A DNA stretch of 64,000 nt. Origin: Deltaproteobacteria bacterium (lineage in GTDB: Bacteria > Acidobacteriota > Thermoanaerobaculia > Multivoradales > JAHZIX01). The stretch's first letter is position 1; every line of letters starts with the position of its first letter. This document shows positions 15,069-25,547 of this stretch, piece by piece. Position numbers and translations under genes: made by a program. The notes below the pieces were generated by a model. It searched no databases. It had not been told where the DNA came from and was given only the letters and a program-made list of their open reading frames with translations. The DNA lies in assembly GCA_022601195.1 (NCBI GenBank), contig JAHZIX010000010.1, forward strand, positions 62,001-126,000, read 5' to 3'.

Positions 15069-16938
15069 GGCTATCCGCCTCCAGGATCTGCTGAATTTTT
15101 TCGAGGATCTCATTGCGGCTGAAGGGCCGCCCTTCGACCTTGGCGAAGGTCTCGATGTCTTTGAGGTACCGCGCCCGCAGCAAGAGTGCCAACTGGCCGG
15201 TATTCATTTCCGGAAGCAGGACCCGCTCGAAACCAGCCAGGACTTCCCCTAGATTGGCAGGAAAGGGATTGAGGTGCCGCAGGTGAAGGCGGCTCACCGT
15301 GAGCCCTTGCCTTCGAGCTAAGTTGACCGCTCCGGTCAAAGCTCCTTCGGTCGATCCCCATCCCAAAATCAGCAGCTTGCCAGACGCTTCTCCATCGACC
15401 TCTGCCGGAGGAATATCGTTGGCGATTCGGGCCACTTTCTCTTCCCGTAGCCAGGTCATCTTGGCGTGGTTGGCCGGGTCGTAGGAGACGTTGCCGCTCC
15501 CTTCGGCTTTTTCGATTCCCCCTAGACGATGTTCCAGCCCCGGTGTGCCGGGAATCGCCCAGGGCCTCGCCAGGGTGTCTTCCTCCCGCTGGTAGGGAGC
15601 GAAGTTCTCCGGATCGGTGCGGAAATCCATGCGCAGATCCGGTAGGGACTCGATCTCCGGCAGACGCCAGGGCTCCGAGCCACTGGCGATATAGCCGTCG
15701 GAAAGGATCACCACCGGGACCATGTACTTCAAGGCGATGCGACAGGCTTCGATACCGATGGCGAAGCAGTCCTTCGGGGAAGCAGCGGCCAGGATGGGCA
15801 AGGGGGCTTCGCCGTTGCGGCCGAACATCATCTGTAAGAGATCCGATTGTTCGGTCTTGGTCGGCATGCCCGTGGAAGGCCCAGCCCGCTGGATGTTGCA
15901 CACCACCATGGGCAGCTCCACCATCATCGCCAAGTTCATGGCTTCCGACTTGAGGGCGATACCAGGTCCGCTGGAAGCGGTGATGGCCAGAGATCCACCG
16001 AAGGACGCTCCGATGGCGGCACAGACGGCGGCGATCTCGTCCTCTGCCTGAAAAGTCGTCACCCCAAAGGTCTTGTGGCTCGCTAACTCGTGCAGGAGAT
16101 CGCTGGCCGGAGTGATGGGGTAAGCGCCCAGGAACAGCGGCAACCCGCTACGCCGACTCGCCGCCACCAGTCCCAGAGCCAGGGAGGTGTTGCCATGGAC
16201 ATTGCGATAGGTGCCGGGGGGCAGTTGGGCTGGGTCTACCTCATAGCGCACCTGGAACAACTGAGTGATGTCACAGAAGTTCCAACCGGCCTTCATCGCC
16301 TTGACATTGGCCTCGGCCAGCTCCGGCTTTCGGGCAAATTTCTGGTGCAGCCAGGCCTCGGTGTTCTCCATGGGCCGACTGAACAACCAATAGACCATGC
16401 CGAGGGCGAAGAAGTTCTTACAGCGATCGACAGTCTTGGTATCGAGACCGCTGTCCTCCAAGGTCCGGCGGGTCAGGGTGGTGATCTGTGCCTTGAAGAG
16501 GCGGTAACCATCCAAGCTGCCGTCTTCCAAGGGATCTTGCTCGATCTTGGCTTTTTTGAAGTTGCGAACCGTGAACTCGTCCGTATTGACGATCACCACC
16601 CCATTGGGCTTGAGCTCGCCGATGTTCTTCTTGAGCGCCGCGGGGTTCATGGCGATCAAGACGTCCGGCGCATCCCCGGGAGTGTGAATATCGTAGTCAG
16701 CGATTCTCACTTGAAAAGCCGACACACCCGGGAGGGTGCCCGCGGGGGCACGGATCTCGGCAGGGAAATCCGGCAAGGTGGACAGATCGTTGCCGAGCAA
16801 TGCCGAGGTGTTGGTGAATTGAGTCCCGGTGAGCTGCATGCCGTCGCCGGAATCTCCAGCGAAACGAATCACAACGTCATCGAGCCGCTCACTGGCACCC
16901 GGGTTGGAGGTCTTCTCATCTTCGACTCGGCTCGTCAT
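15058..16938 (-). CDS. korA: 2-oxoacid:ferredoxin oxidoreductase, alpha subunit with fused gamma domain (626 aa)
   Basis: The N-terminal part (residues about 20-200) is the gamma domain, beginning VIRFAGDSGDGMQLTG. The rest is the alpha domain, with the family motif GAYPITPASD near residue 270 and SSGPGIALKSEAMNLA. Fusion of gamma and alpha is the usual form of KorA in bacteria using a reductive or ferredoxin-linked TCA cycle. It begins the korAB operon. Upstream (16,939-17,368) no gene intervenes before the divergent HesB-like gene. Confidence 0.93.
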   Translation of the reverse strand: MTSRVEDEKTSNPGASERLDDVVIRFAGDSGDGMQLTGTQFTNTSALLGNDLSTLPDFPAEIRAPAGTLPGVSAFQVRIADYDIHTPGDAPDVLIAMNPAALKKNIGELKPNGVVIVNTDEFTVRNFKKAKIEQDPLEDGSLDGYRLFKAQITTLTRRTLEDSGLDTKTVDRCKNFFALGMVYWLFSRPMENTEAWLHQKFARKPELAEANVKAMKAGWNFCDITQLFQVRYEVDPAQLPPGTYRNVHGNTSLALGLVAASRRSGLPLFLGAYPITPASDLLHELASHKTFGVTTFQAEDEIAAVCAAIGASFGGSLAITASSGPGIALKSEAMNLAMMVELPMVVCNIQRAGPSTGMPTKTEQSDLLQMMFGRNGEAPLPILAAASPKDCFAIGIEACRIALKYMVPVVILSDGYIASGSEPWRLPEIESLPDLRMDFRTDPENFAPYQREEDTLARPWAIPGTPGLEHRLGGIEKAEGSGNVSYDPANHAKMTWLREEKVARIANDIPPAEVDGEASGKLLILGWGSTEGALTGAVNLARRQGLTVSRLHLRHLNPFPANLGEVLAGFERVLLPEMNTGQLALLLRARYLKDIETFAKVEGRPFSRNEILEKIQQILEADSHVN

Positions 16939-17368
16939 GGGCTCTGCCTCTCGGAATTCAATCTAGGAAGGGGAAGGGGATATCCAGACGGCGCTCAAAC
17001 GAGCGTATCGCTGGCCTCCCGGGCTGCTAGTGGAAAAGACGCGCTGTGGGGTCCGGGACGCCAGCCCTCAGAACATCGGCCCTCAGGACATCGGCCCTCA
17101 GGACGGCGACACGGCGCAAAGAAAAGCTGGTAAGTGCTTGAAAAGCATCTGGAGGCTTGGTCAGCCCGAACGGAAAGAAGCGGTTGATAGTTCATGGTCC
17201 GGCCCCGGGAGCCTTAGGCTCAGAGCTTCGCAAACACGGTCCCGACCTCCATGGCAGGGTACCCAGGGCTCTGTTTTCCTAATTCCAAATCCTAGCAGAG
17301 GGTACGGGGAGTTGTCACAGATTGCCTAGGACGAGGGGATCCATCGGCAAGGTCGTATACTCCTGGCG
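16939..17368. other. Divergent intergenic region with a short tandem repeat
   Basis: This region separates korA (leftward) from the HesB-like gene (rightward). Three copies of a 15-bp unit like CCCTCAGGACATCGG lie at about 17,065-17,110. A TATACT hexamer about 15 bases before the HesB-like ATG could be its -10 element. Otherwise nothing is recognised. Confidence 0.45.
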
Positions 17369-17647
17369 ATGGACATTCGACTCACTACCGAAGCCCAAGA
17401 AGCTGCCGAGCGAGATCTGACCGGCGACCAGATGCTGCGTATCGCCTTTGCGGGCGGCTGTGGCGCCATGGGGTTCCGACTTTCCGCTTGCCGTCGCGGC
17501 GACCCGGATGATCTGCGGTTGGAGCTGGGAGGGGTCACTCTCCTCCTCGACCGCCTGGCCGCCCGGGAGCTCGAGGGTGCCCTCCTGGACTACGACGAAG
17601 ACGAGGGCTTCCTGCTGGACCATCCCAATTGGGGCGTTTCCTGCTGA
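17369..17647 (+). CDS. HesB/IscA-like iron-sulfur biogenesis domain protein (92 aa)
   Basis: The pattern fits the HesB fold: IRLTTEAQEAAERD at the start, LRIAFAGGCGAMGFRLS in the middle, LLDYDEDEGFLLDHPNWGVSC at the end (split here only for description). Cys at residue 31 and the C-terminal Cys are retained, but the paired CGC of true IscA is missing, so it is a divergent member, perhaps a carrier or thiol protein. It stops four bases from the end of the converging MerB-like gene. The final TGA is read as a stop. Confidence 0.8.
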   Translation: MDIRLTTEAQEAAERDLTGDQMLRIAFAGGCGAMGFRLSACRRGDPDDLRLELGGVTLLLDRLAARELEGALLDYDEDEGFLLDHPNWGVSC

Positions 17648-17651
17648 ACGG

Positions 17652-18329
17652 CTAGGAGAACGATTCGCTGGTGGGATCCCAGAAGTCCTCCACGAATCCG
17701 AGACGCTTCAACATCTCGACCACCTCGGCCGGCTTGGGCCGCCGATAGTCGGAAGCTAGGCGATTCGAGTACCAAGCCGCAGCGAGAGACCACAACTGCT
17801 CCATGCCGACCACCGGCCGCATCGGCTGGCCGTTTTCCGAACACCACTGGCGCACCGCGTCTTCCGACCGGAAGAACAGCATGTTCTGTCAGGTGAAGAC
17901 GACGTCGTCCCACCATTTGGCGGCGGGTACTAGGCAGTGAAACAGCCAAGGGGAAGGCTCAGGCCCGTCCAAGCCCACCTCCAGACGCAGGGGCTCTCGG
18001 GATTGCTCACAACGGGAGGTGACCACACCGGTCTGGTGCAAAGCGGCGGGAATCCCGAGAGCATCCCAGGCACAATTGGCGAAGTAGTGACGCCCCTCGA
18101 CCTCGACCTGGTGCTGAGTGGGTATCCCGGAAAAGGGGAGCGCCATGCGAATCGACTCCCCATCATCCTGGAGAACCAGCACCCTCTGGGAAGCGAGACT
18201 GCGGTAGGCCTCGGCGACCGCTCCACGATCGACCTCTAGCCTTGCGGCGACTTCGTCGACGGTGGGGGCCGCGCCACGGTGGACGAAAGACTGATAGATC
18301 GCCCGATTGACGGAAGTTTCGAAATCCAC
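17652..18329 (-). CDS. Organomercurial-lyase-like protein with predicted selenocysteine (225 aa through UGA)
   Basis: The start is GTG at 18329, with GGGAGG just upstream. The frame runs 146 codons to TGA at 17891-17889, then continues without shift for 78 more codons to TAG at 17652. The N-terminal winged-helix part (residues 1-60) is followed by a MerB-type catalytic part. C86 and D89 (NCAWDALG) match MerB C96 and D99. C107 matches C117. The TGA is codon 147, matching C159, and is followed by QNMLFFRSED, like the MerB segment ending in FFAS. A hairpin typical of SECIS elements follows the TGA. The likely role is cleavage of carbon-mercury bonds or a related thiol/selenol chemistry. It sits 27 bp behind the transglycosylase gene. 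The alternative, a split pseudogene, is less likely. Confidence 0.8.
17859..17877 (-). promoter_or_regulatory. Predicted bacterial SECIS hairpin
   Basis: On the message CUUCC (17874-17870) pairs with GGAAG (17865-17861) around the loop GGUC. U at 17875 pairs with A at 17860, U at 17876 is bulged, and G at 17877 pairs with C at 17859. The loop starts 19 nt after the UGA. E. coli fdhF, as I recall it, has the same GGUC loop at nearly the same distance and also a bulged U. Confidence 0.75.
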
Positions 18330-18356
18330 CTGGCCTCCCTCTCGATGCCTCCCCGG

Positions 18357-19106
18357 CTAGAGAATTCCTTCCAGGCTCTCCATGGGAAGGCTCAGGGTCG
18401 AGTAGATCCGGCGAATGTAAGTACGGGTCTCCCGATAAGGGGGCACACCGTCGTACCGGGCCACTGCTCCCTCCCCGGCGTTATAGGCAGCCAGGACTTT
18501 CGGTAGGTTCTTGTCGAAGTGGTCCACCAGCCAGCTCAGGTAGCTGGTTCCCGCTTTGAGATTCCGCGCCGGTTCGTAGAGCTCCGACTGGCGGACACCG
18601 AATCGTTGGGCGGTGGCTGGCATGAGCTGCATCAACCCTCTCGCCCCCTTCGGAGAAATCGCTCGGTGATCGAAAGCCGACTCAGCTCGGATCACCGCCG
18701 CCACCAATCGGGGATTGAGCCCTTGGCTCTTCGATGCTTGGTAAATGAGATCCCCAAAAGGTAGATCGGGCACCACGTGGGACTCGTCGAACCGCAGCTC
18801 CAGGGCTTGGATTTCCTCGGGGACTTCCACCGGGTCCGGTTCCGGGAGAACCTCGTCATCGATCACCCGATCGATTCGCGACAACGGCAGGGTCACCCGA
18901 CCCCCCGCGAAAAGGTCCAGGGCCATGCGCTCTCCCTCGAGTTGATAAGCCTTGACCTTGTAGAAATCACCGTCGGTGAGAATTACCAATTCCGCCTTCG
19001 CCGGCAAGGCGCTAAGCCCAAGGATGAAGACCCCAAGGACGAGGGCCCAAAGGAAGACGGCCTGACGGAAGGCGATAAGTCGGAGGATGATAGACGGTAC
19101 ACGCAT
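18357..19106 (-). CDS. Exported lytic transglycosylase, SLT domain (249 aa)
   Basis: A hydrophobic signal (residues about 14-38, ending PAKAE) directs export. A short beta domain (residues 39-90) precedes the SLT-type lysozyme fold. The catalytic Glu lies in VIRAESAFD, followed by the family motif GLMQLMPATA and the later AYNAGEGAV and YIRRI. It cleaves peptidoglycan glycan strands to anhydro-muropeptides in the periplasm. The MerB-like gene follows by 27 bp on the same strand, and that linkage has no obvious functional meaning. Confidence 0.92.
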   Translation of the reverse strand: MRVPSIILRLIAFRQAVFLWALVLGVFILGLSALPAKAELVILTDGDFYKVKAYQLEGERMALDLFAGGRVTLPLSRIDRVIDDEVLPEPDPVEVPEEIQALELRFDESHVVPDLPFGDLIYQASKSQGLNPRLVAAVIRAESAFDHRAISPKGARGLMQLMPATAQRFGVRQSELYEPARNLKAGTSYLSWLVDHFDKNLPKVLAAYNAGEGAVARYDGVPPYRETRTYIRRIYSTLSLPMESLEGIL

Positions 19107-19323
19107 GGCTTTTTCGAGAAGAGCCTCTACGCTCCTCTCTATCTATTCTACGGCCTAAGAGCCCGGGCGTTGAGTCAAGCCTGGGAAGCGAAACGAATTC
19201 GGAAGGGATATCCCTCCAAGGAGGTGTCCTTTTGAGGCCTGCCGTGCAACAGGATGTCCGAGGGAAAGGCTACCGGTGCCAGGGAATCCTAGGACCGCGA
19301 GATAGGACCGCGAATCACCCCTA

Positions 19324-20853
19324 TCAGCTATCGATAAACGTGCTCACCAGGTTTCCAAACTTCCCTCCCAGCACTAGCTCAGCGGCTCGCTGAATGTCCG
19401 GGGAGAAAAAGCGGTCTTCCTGCAGCGTTTCGACGCGACCTCGAACTTGGCCGTGAGCCCTTTCCAGCACTTCGCTGGTGGTGAGGGGACGGCGAAAATC
19501 GATCCCCTGGGCTGCTGCCAGCAGCTCGATGGCGATGATGTTGCTGGTGTTGTCGTTCATGGCTCCCAAGCGTTTGCCGGCGAAGGTGGCCATGCTGACG
19601 TGATCCTCCTGATTGGCCGAGGTCGGGAGACTGTCGACACTCGCCGGGTGAGCCAAGCTCTTGTTCTCACTGGCCAGAGCCGCTGCCGTGACATGGGCCA
19701 TCATGAAGCCCGAGTTGAGACCTGGTTCCTGCACCAAAAAGGCCGGTAGCTGGCTGAGGGATTGGTCGATGAGAAGAGCGATACGACGCTCCGAAAGGGC
19801 TCCCACCTCGGCGATGGCCACGGCGAGGTTGTCCGCTGCCATGGCCACAGGCTCGGCGTGAAAGTTTCCTCCGGAGAGAATCTCTCCCTGGGCTGGGAAC
19901 ACCAGCGGGTTATCGGAAACGGCGTTGGCTTCGATGTGCAGGCGGCGAGCGGCGTCGCGCATTTGGTCCAGGCAGGCCCCCATTACTTGGGGCTGACAGC
20001 GCAGGGAGTAGGGATCTTGGACCCGGTCGCAATTCTCGTGGGACCGAGCGATCTCACTATCCGCCAGGAGATCTCGATAGATCGAAGCGGCCTCGATCTG
20101 CCCGAGCTGTCCGCGAATCGCATGGATGCGCGAGTCGAAGGGTACCCGGCTCCCCAGGGCTGCCTCGACGCTCAGGGCGCCGGCGACGAAAGCCGCACTG
20201 GCGTTGCGCTCCCCGGCGAAGAGCCCTTGTAGGGCCAGGGCCGTGGAGACTTGCGTGCCGTTGAGCAGGGCCAGTCCCTCTTTGGCTTCCAGAGTCAGAG
20301 GCTCGAGGCCGTGGGCGGCTAGGACCTCTCGGCTAGGGGCAGACTTCCCCTTCGCCCGCAGCCACCCTTCGCCGATCAGCGGCAGAGATAGGTGGGCCAA
20401 AGGGGCCAAGTCTCCCGAGGCCCCGACGGACCCTTGAGCGGGAACCACCGGGTAGAGCTCGTGTTCCAGCAGGGCCAACAGCAGGCGGATCACCTCTGGC
20501 CGCACTCCCGAATAGCCTCGCGCCAGGCCATTGACCTTGAGCGCAAGGATCAATCTCACCGTGTCGTCGTCCAACTCCGGGCCGACTCCGGCAGCGTGGG
20601 AGAGGAGGAGATTTCGTTGTAACTCTTGCAACTGGCCATCGCTGATCCGAGCCTGGGCTAGCCGACCGAAGCCCGTATTGATGCCGTAGGTCACCTTGCC
20701 TTGGGCAAGAGTGTCCGAAATACACCGGCGCGCCTCCTCGAGGGATTGCCAGGTTTCCCCGCTGGGCCGCAGGCACACGGGACCTCCGGCGACCTGCCGT
20801 AGCTGATTCAGAGATAGGTTGCCGGCTTCGAAAGGTATGTCTCGATCGGTCAT
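19324..20853 (-). CDS. hutH: Histidine ammonia-lyase (509 aa)
   Basis: This enzyme deaminates histidine to urocanate, the first step of histidine degradation. The MIO cofactor triad Ala145-Ser146-Gly147 is visible in [14 protein letters not shown]. Other family blocks are YGINTGFG and [13 protein letters not shown]. The true start is ATG at 20853-20851, which shares one base with the hutF stop (TGATG) and has GAGGAG upstream; the long open frame before it overlaps hutF and is not coding. Length is normal. It is cotranscribed with hutF. Confidence 0.96.
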   Translation of the reverse strand: MTDRDIPFEAGNLSLNQLRQVAGGPVCLRPSGETWQSLEEARRCISDTLAQGKVTYGINTGFGRLAQARISDGQLQELQRNLLLSHAAGVGPELDDDTVRLILALKVNGLARGYSGVRPEVIRLLLALLEHELYPVVPAQGSVGASGDLAPLAHLSLPLIGEGWLRAKGKSAPSREVLAAHGLEPLTLEAKEGLALLNGTQVSTALALQGLFAGERNASAAFVAGALSVEAALGSRVPFDSRIHAIRGQLGQIEAASIYRDLLADSEIARSHENCDRVQDPYSLRCQPQVMGACLDQMRDAARRLHIEANAVSDNPLVFPAQGEILSGGNFHAEPVAMAADNLAVAIAEVGALSERRIALLIDQSLSQLPAFLVQEPGLNSGFMMAHVTAAALASENKSLAHPASVDSLPTSANQEDHVSMATFAGKRLGAMNDNTSNIIAIELLAAAQGIDFRRPLTTSEVLERAHGQVRGRVETLQEDRFFSPDIQRAAELVLGGKFGNLVSTFIDS

Positions 20854-22229
20854 CAAAGTCTGCTCCTCAATGAGCTCAGGGCCTTGCGAAAGCGACTGGC
20901 AATCGCTTCTTCGGAGCGATGCCGGCCCGCCTCCACAAGGGTTTTTCCACCAACGATGACATCTTTTACCATGGGAGTATTGCCAGCGAATACCCAGGTG
21001 TCCAAAACTTCGTCCCCTACCCTTTCCCAGGCGGCTGGGTGCTCGGTATCGAGAACGACGATATCCGCCCGCTTTCCTTTGGCCAGAGAGCCCACTTCTC
21101 GACCGCAGGCTTGAGCCCCTCCCTGGAGGGCGCGACTCAGCAGGTGACGCCCGGTGCTGCGCTGAGGACCACCGCTGAGCACCGTGCGTCGGCGGCGGCT
21201 CAAGCGTTGTCCATACTCGAGCCAGCGAAGCTCTTCCACCGGATCGAGGCTGATGTGGCTGTCGGACCCGATGCCCCACCGCCCCCCGGCACGTTCGAAG
21301 ACGCTGGCATTGAACAGACCATCCCCAAGGTTGGCTTCCGTGGTCGGGCAAAGGCCCACCACCGCTCCCGTGGCCGCTAACCCGCGAGTTTCCTCGGTGG
21401 TCAGGTGGGTCGCGTGGATCAGGCACCAACGCTCGTCTACTCGCAAATTGTTCAACAACCACTCTACCGGCCTCAGGCTACTCCAAGCCAAGCAATCGTG
21501 AACCTCCTGGACTTGCTCGGAAACGTGGATGTGAATGGGACCCGAATAGCTATGGGTGAAGCTGTCCACCGCTGCTCCCAACAGCAAGGGGGTCACCGCC
21601 CTCAGGGAGTGAGGAGCGATGCCCACCGCGGCGTTGGGATCCTCCTGGCTCTCCCGGCTCAGGGCCGAGACGATCTCCAAGAAATCCTCGATGTCGTTGA
21701 TGAATCGAGCTTGGCCCGGAGCGGGGGGCTTGCCGCCGAAACCACCGTGGGCATAGAGAACCGGCAAGCTGGTCATACCGATGCCCGCCGCCCGGGCGGC
21801 CGCTAGGGTACGTAAAGACATCTCGGCACGATTCTCGTAGGCTCGGCCCTGAGGGTCGTGATGCAGATATTGAAACTCGGCGACAGCCGTATATCCAGCC
21901 TTGAGCATTTCTACATAAAGCTGCGCCGCGATCGCCTCGAGATCCTCCGGCTCCATGAGGCTCAGGTGGTCATACATCACCTTCCGCCAAGTCCAAAAGC
22001 TATCGCTGCTCGCCCCGGATCGTTCCGCTAATCCCACCATGGCCCTTTGATGGGCGTGAGAATGAAGGTTCGGTATTCCGGGAATTGCGTAGCCCGAGAG
22101 CCGTTCACATCCCTCCGGGTCTCCGGAGGGAAAGATGGACTCAATATCTCCGTGGGGATCGATCTCCACCCGAGCGGAGCTCAACCACTGATCGCCAGTG
22201 AATAACCGATCAAAAAATAGTTTTCGCAT
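20853..22229 (-). CDS. hutF: Formimidoylglutamate deiminase (458 aa)
   Basis: A member of the amidohydrolase superfamily. It converts formimidoylglutamate to formylglutamate and ammonia, the five-step variant of the hut pathway. The metal-binding HSHAHQRAM lies near residue 56. Later ligands are in [15 protein letters not shown] and GIGSDSH. The gene is immediately upstream of hutH and faces away from hutI across about 320 bp. No hutG homologue was found in the window, so formylglutamate hydrolysis must be encoded elsewhere. Confidence 0.93.
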   Translation of the reverse strand: MRKLFFDRLFTGDQWLSSARVEIDPHGDIESIFPSGDPEGCERLSGYAIPGIPNLHSHAHQRAMVGLAERSGASSDSFWTWRKVMYDHLSLMEPEDLEAIAAQLYVEMLKAGYTAVAEFQYLHHDPQGRAYENRAEMSLRTLAAARAAGIGMTSLPVLYAHGGFGGKPPAPGQARFINDIEDFLEIVSALSRESQEDPNAAVGIAPHSLRAVTPLLLGAAVDSFTHSYSGPIHIHVSEQVQEVHDCLAWSSLRPVEWLLNNLRVDERWCLIHATHLTTEETRGLAATGAVVGLCPTTEANLGDGLFNASVFERAGGRWGIGSDSHISLDPVEELRWLEYGQRLSRRRRTVLSGGPQRSTGRHLLSRALQGGAQACGREVGSLAKGKRADIVVLDTEHPAAWERVGDEVLDTWVFAGNTPMVKDVIVGGKTLVEAGRHRSEEAIASRFRKALSSLRSRL

Positions 22230-22549
22230 AATGCTACCCCCGCCTCTCCCCCCGAAGCTCCCTCACCCCTCTAGGACCCTGCGGCGCAATTCGCCCAAGT
22301 ACCGATGAGGCTGGCGCTAGCGACTCGGCGTCGGCCATCCTCGACGGCTCTGAGCTCTCCTACGGCACTCCTCTCGCTGACGCCGTAGGTGAATTTCCCT
22401 TTCAGACTCCCGGTTTTGTCCCAAGTGCGCCACCCGGCACGCACCTCAACTCATCACAATTACCCCTTGCATCGCTAGGCCGTTCGCCATAGCCTCCGCC
22501 TTCAAGGTTACTGTTCGATTACCGAAGCTTACACCGACCCGTCGCGGCT
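22230..22549. other. Divergent hut promoter region
   Basis: About 320 bp between hutF and hutI. It must contain both promoters and any HutC-type operator, but no clear palindrome or sigma70 pair was found by eye. Confidence 0.4.
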
Positions 22550-23848
22550 ATGAAAATCTGGGATCACCTCTTCCGCAACGCTCGCCTCGCCACCATGGCC
22601 TCAGAGGAGGCCCCTTATGGCATTCTCGAGGCAGCTTCCCTGGCTGTCCACAATGGACGAATCGCCTGGCTGGGACCGGACTCCCAGCTGCCCAGGGAAG
22701 CGGCTGCCAAAAACAGTGTGGCCAAAAACATCGTCGACTGCGAAGGCCGACTTCTCACTCCCGGTCTGATCGATTGCCACAGCCATCTCGTTTTCGGCGG
22801 TGACCGGGTCCGAGAGTTCGAAATGCGCCTGGAAGGCATCAGCTATGCCGAGATCTCTCGCCAGGGCGGAGGGATCGTTTCCACGGTCAAGGCCACACGA
22901 CAATCCAGTGAAGACGAACTGCTAGAAGGCGCCCGTCGCCGCTTGCTCTGCCTGTCTCGCGAAGGCGTCACTAGCGTCGAAGTCAAATCCGGTTACGGGC
23001 TTGATACGGCCAACGAAGTCAAGATGTTGCGTGCCGCCCGCCGTCTTGGGGAAACGATGCCCCAACGAGTCGTCACCAGTTTTCTCGGTGCTCACGCCGT
23101 GCCACCGGAAATGGCCGGCGATAGCGACGCCTATCTGGACTTGGTGATCCGAGAAATGCTACCCGCGGTGGCCGCAGAAAATCTTGCCGACGCCGTCGAT
23201 GCCTTTTGTGAGCACATCGCCTTTTCGCCCCAGCAAATCAGTGCCCTGTTCCGAGCCGCCATCGAATTGGGTCTGCCGATCAAATTGCATGCCGAACAGC
23301 TCAGCAACCTCGGGGGCGCCGCCATGGCCGCCGGTTTCGGAGCTCTATCGGCGGATCATCTGGAGTATTTGGACGAAGCGGGGGTTCGGGCCATGGCAGC
23401 GGCGGGAACCGTCGCCGTGCTCCTACCGGGAGCCTATTATTTCCTCCGCGAGACCCAAGGCCCACCGGTGGACTTGCTGCGCCGCCACGGTGTCCCCATC
23501 GCCGTGGCGACAGACTGCAATCCCGGCAGCTCCCCCATGGCTTCCCTGCTACTGGCTCTCAACATGTCCTGCATTCTTTTTGGCCTAACCCCTTCGGAAG
23601 CCTTGGCAGGAGCGACCCGCAACGCGGCTCGTGCTCTGGGCCTCGGTGACGAGATCGGTACCCTGGAAGTGGGGAAACGGGCCGACCTGGCCCTCTGGGA
23701 CACCGACCAGCCAGCAGCCTTGGTAGCCACTCTGGGTGTCAACCACTGCCTTCGGACCTACATCGACGGCCAACCGGTCGAGTCCACCCTCGAGGCCAAC
23801 GCCGCCTCCAGCAAGCCAGAATCCACTACCCCAGAATCCATTACCTGA
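22550..23848 (+). CDS. hutI: Imidazolonepropionase (432 aa)
   Basis: This amidohydrolase opens the imidazolone ring to give formimidoylglutamate. The metal-binding [10 protein letters not shown] lies near residue 76. [20 protein letters not shown] and KLHAEQLSN are family blocks, and TDCNPGSS carries the late aspartate. The last 20 residues (Ser, Pro, Thr and Glu rich) extend beyond the normal end. hutU follows by 19 bp, indicating an operon. Confidence 0.95.
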   Translation: MKIWDHLFRNARLATMASEEAPYGILEAASLAVHNGRIAWLGPDSQLPREAAAKNSVAKNIVDCEGRLLTPGLIDCHSHLVFGGDRVREFEMRLEGISYAEISRQGGGIVSTVKATRQSSEDELLEGARRRLLCLSREGVTSVEVKSGYGLDTANEVKMLRAARRLGETMPQRVVTSFLGAHAVPPEMAGDSDAYLDLVIREMLPAVAAENLADAVDAFCEHIAFSPQQISALFRAAIELGLPIKLHAEQLSNLGGAAMAAGFGALSADHLEYLDEAGVRAMAAAGTVAVLLPGAYYFLRETQGPPVDLLRRHGVPIAVATDCNPGSSPMASLLLALNMSCILFGLTPSEALAGATRNAARALGLGDEIGTLEVGKRADLALWDTDQPAALVATLGVNHCLRTYIDGQPVESTLEANAASSKPESTTPESIT

Positions 23849-23867
23849 GCGCACCGGGAGAGACGAG

Positions 23868-25547
23868 ATGCCTACAGATCCGCGCCGCGACGAAAATCGT
23901 GTTCTTCAGGCCCCCCGGGGCACGGAGCTGAGCTGTAAGAGCTGGCTCACGGAGGCTCCCCTGCGCATGCTTCACAACAACCTCGACCCGGAAGTTGCCG
24001 AGAGGCCTCAGGAGTTGGTGGTCTATGGCGGCATCGGGCGAGCCGCCCGGGATTGGCAGAGTTTCGACAAAATCGCCGAAACTCTGCGCCGGCTGGAAGA
24101 CGATGAAACCCTCTTGGTGCAGTCCGGTAAACCCGTGGGAGTGTTCAAGACCCACCAAGATGCCCCGCGGGTCTTGATCGCCAACTCGAACCTGGTACCC
24201 GCCTGGTCCAATTGGGAGCATTTCAACGAGCTGGACCAAAAAGGCCTCATGATGTACGGCCAGATGACCGCTGGCTCGTGGATCTACATCGGCAGCCAAG
24301 GGATCGTTCAAGGTACCTACGAAACCTTCGTGGAAATGGGCCGACAGCACTTTGATGGCGACCTCACCGGCCGCTGGATCCTCACCGCCGGTCTCGGCGG
24401 CATGGGCGGCGCCCAGCCCTTGGCTGCCACCATGGCGGGAGCTTCCATGCTGGCGGTGGAATGCGATGAGAGCCGCATCGATTTTCGCCTACGGACGGGT
24501 TATGTCGACCGGAAGGCGACCGATCTCGACGAAGCTCTGGAAATTCTGAAAGCTGCTACCGAGGCCGGAAAAGCCATCTCCGTCGGGCTCCTCGGTAACG
24601 CCGCTGAAGTCCTTCCGGAAATGGTCCGTCGAGGGGTCAGACCCGACGCGGTGACCGACCAAACTTCCGCCCACGACCCGGTCAATGGCTACCTTCCCAG
24701 GGGCTGGACCATGGAGCGCTGGATCGAGATGCGAAGCTCCGCTCCTCAGCAAGTAGCGGCAGCGGCCAAGGAATCCATGGCTCGCCACGTGGAGGCGATG
24801 CTCGCCTTTCAGGAGGCCGGGATTCCCACCTTCGACTACGGCAACAACATTCGCCAGGTCGCCAAGGATGAAGGCGTAGCCAACGCCTTTGACTTTCCCG
24901 GCTTCGTACCGGCCTATATCCGACCCCTTTTCTGCCGCGGAGTCGGACCGTTCCGCTGGGCTGCCCTGTCCGGAGATCCCGAGGACATTTACAAGACCGA
25001 CGCCAAAGTCAAAGAGCTCATTCCCGACGACCCTCATCTCCACAATTGGCTCGACATGGCTCGGGAGCGCATTCACTTCCAGGGCTTGCCATCGCGGATT
25101 TGCTGGGTCGGCCTCGGTCAGCGAGACCGCCTGGGCCTCGCCTTCAATGAAATGGTGCGCACCGGCGAGCTTTCTGCGCCGGTGGTGATCGGTCGCGACC
25201 ACTTGGACTCCGGTTCCGTCGCCAGCCCCAATCGGGAAACCGAGGCCATGCGCGACGGCTCCGATGCGGTCTCCGACTGGCCCCTTCTGAACGCTCTCCT
25301 CTCCACCGCGAGCGGTGCCACTTGGGTGTCGCTCCACCACGGTGGGGGTGTCGGCATGGGTTACTCCCAACACGCCGGTCTGGTGATCTGTTGCGATGGC
25401 AGCGAAGCCGCCGATCGACGCATCGCCCGGGTGCTCTGGAACGACCCTGCCAGCGGCGTCATGCGCCACGCCGACGCCGGCTACGAGATCGCCCGAGAAT
25501 GTGCCCGGGAGCAGGGATTGGACCTTCCAGGAATCGATCTCGGATGA
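23868..25547 (+). CDS. hutU: Urocanate hydratase (559 aa)
   Basis: The enzyme adds water to urocanate using tightly bound NAD, giving imidazolonepropionate. The ATG at 23868 has GGGAGA upstream and matches the normal family start ([11 protein letters not shown]); the longer frame begins inside hutI. Blocks such as [25 protein letters not shown] and DQTSAHDP agree with the family, and the late [11 protein letters not shown] binds substrate. The stop overlaps the ATG of the next gene (ATGA), coupling it to a sulfatase-fold gene. Confidence 0.96.
   Translation: MPTDPRRDENRVLQAPRGTELSCKSWLTEAPLRMLHNNLDPEVAERPQELVVYGGIGRAARDWQSFDKIAETLRRLEDDETLLVQSGKPVGVFKTHQDAPRVLIANSNLVPAWSNWEHFNELDQKGLMMYGQMTAGSWIYIGSQGIVQGTYETFVEMGRQHFDGDLTGRWILTAGLGGMGGAQPLAATMAGASMLAVECDESRIDFRLRTGYVDRKATDLDEALEILKAATEAGKAISVGLLGNAAEVLPEMVRRGVRPDAVTDQTSAHDPVNGYLPRGWTMERWIEMRSSAPQQVAAAAKESMARHVEAMLAFQEAGIPTFDYGNNIRQVAKDEGVANAFDFPGFVPAYIRPLFCRGVGPFRWAALSGDPEDIYKTDAKVKELIPDDPHLHNWLDMARERIHFQGLPSRICWVGLGQRDRLGLAFNEMVRTGELSAPVVIGRDHLDSGSVASPNRETEAMRDGSDAVSDWPLLNALLSTASGATWVSLHHGGGVGMGYSQHAGLVICCDGSEAADRRIARVLWNDPASGVMRHADAGYEIARECAREQGLDLPGIDLG

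Noticed and set aside
17645-17650. Final TGA of the HesB-like gene as selenocysteine
   Set aside because: HesB-like proteins of this type normally end at GVSC. The frame after the TGA shows no family similarity and no SECIS-like hairpin.
19324-21462. 712-residue version of HutH
   Set aside because: The extra N-terminus overlaps hutF in another frame; the proper start is at 20853.
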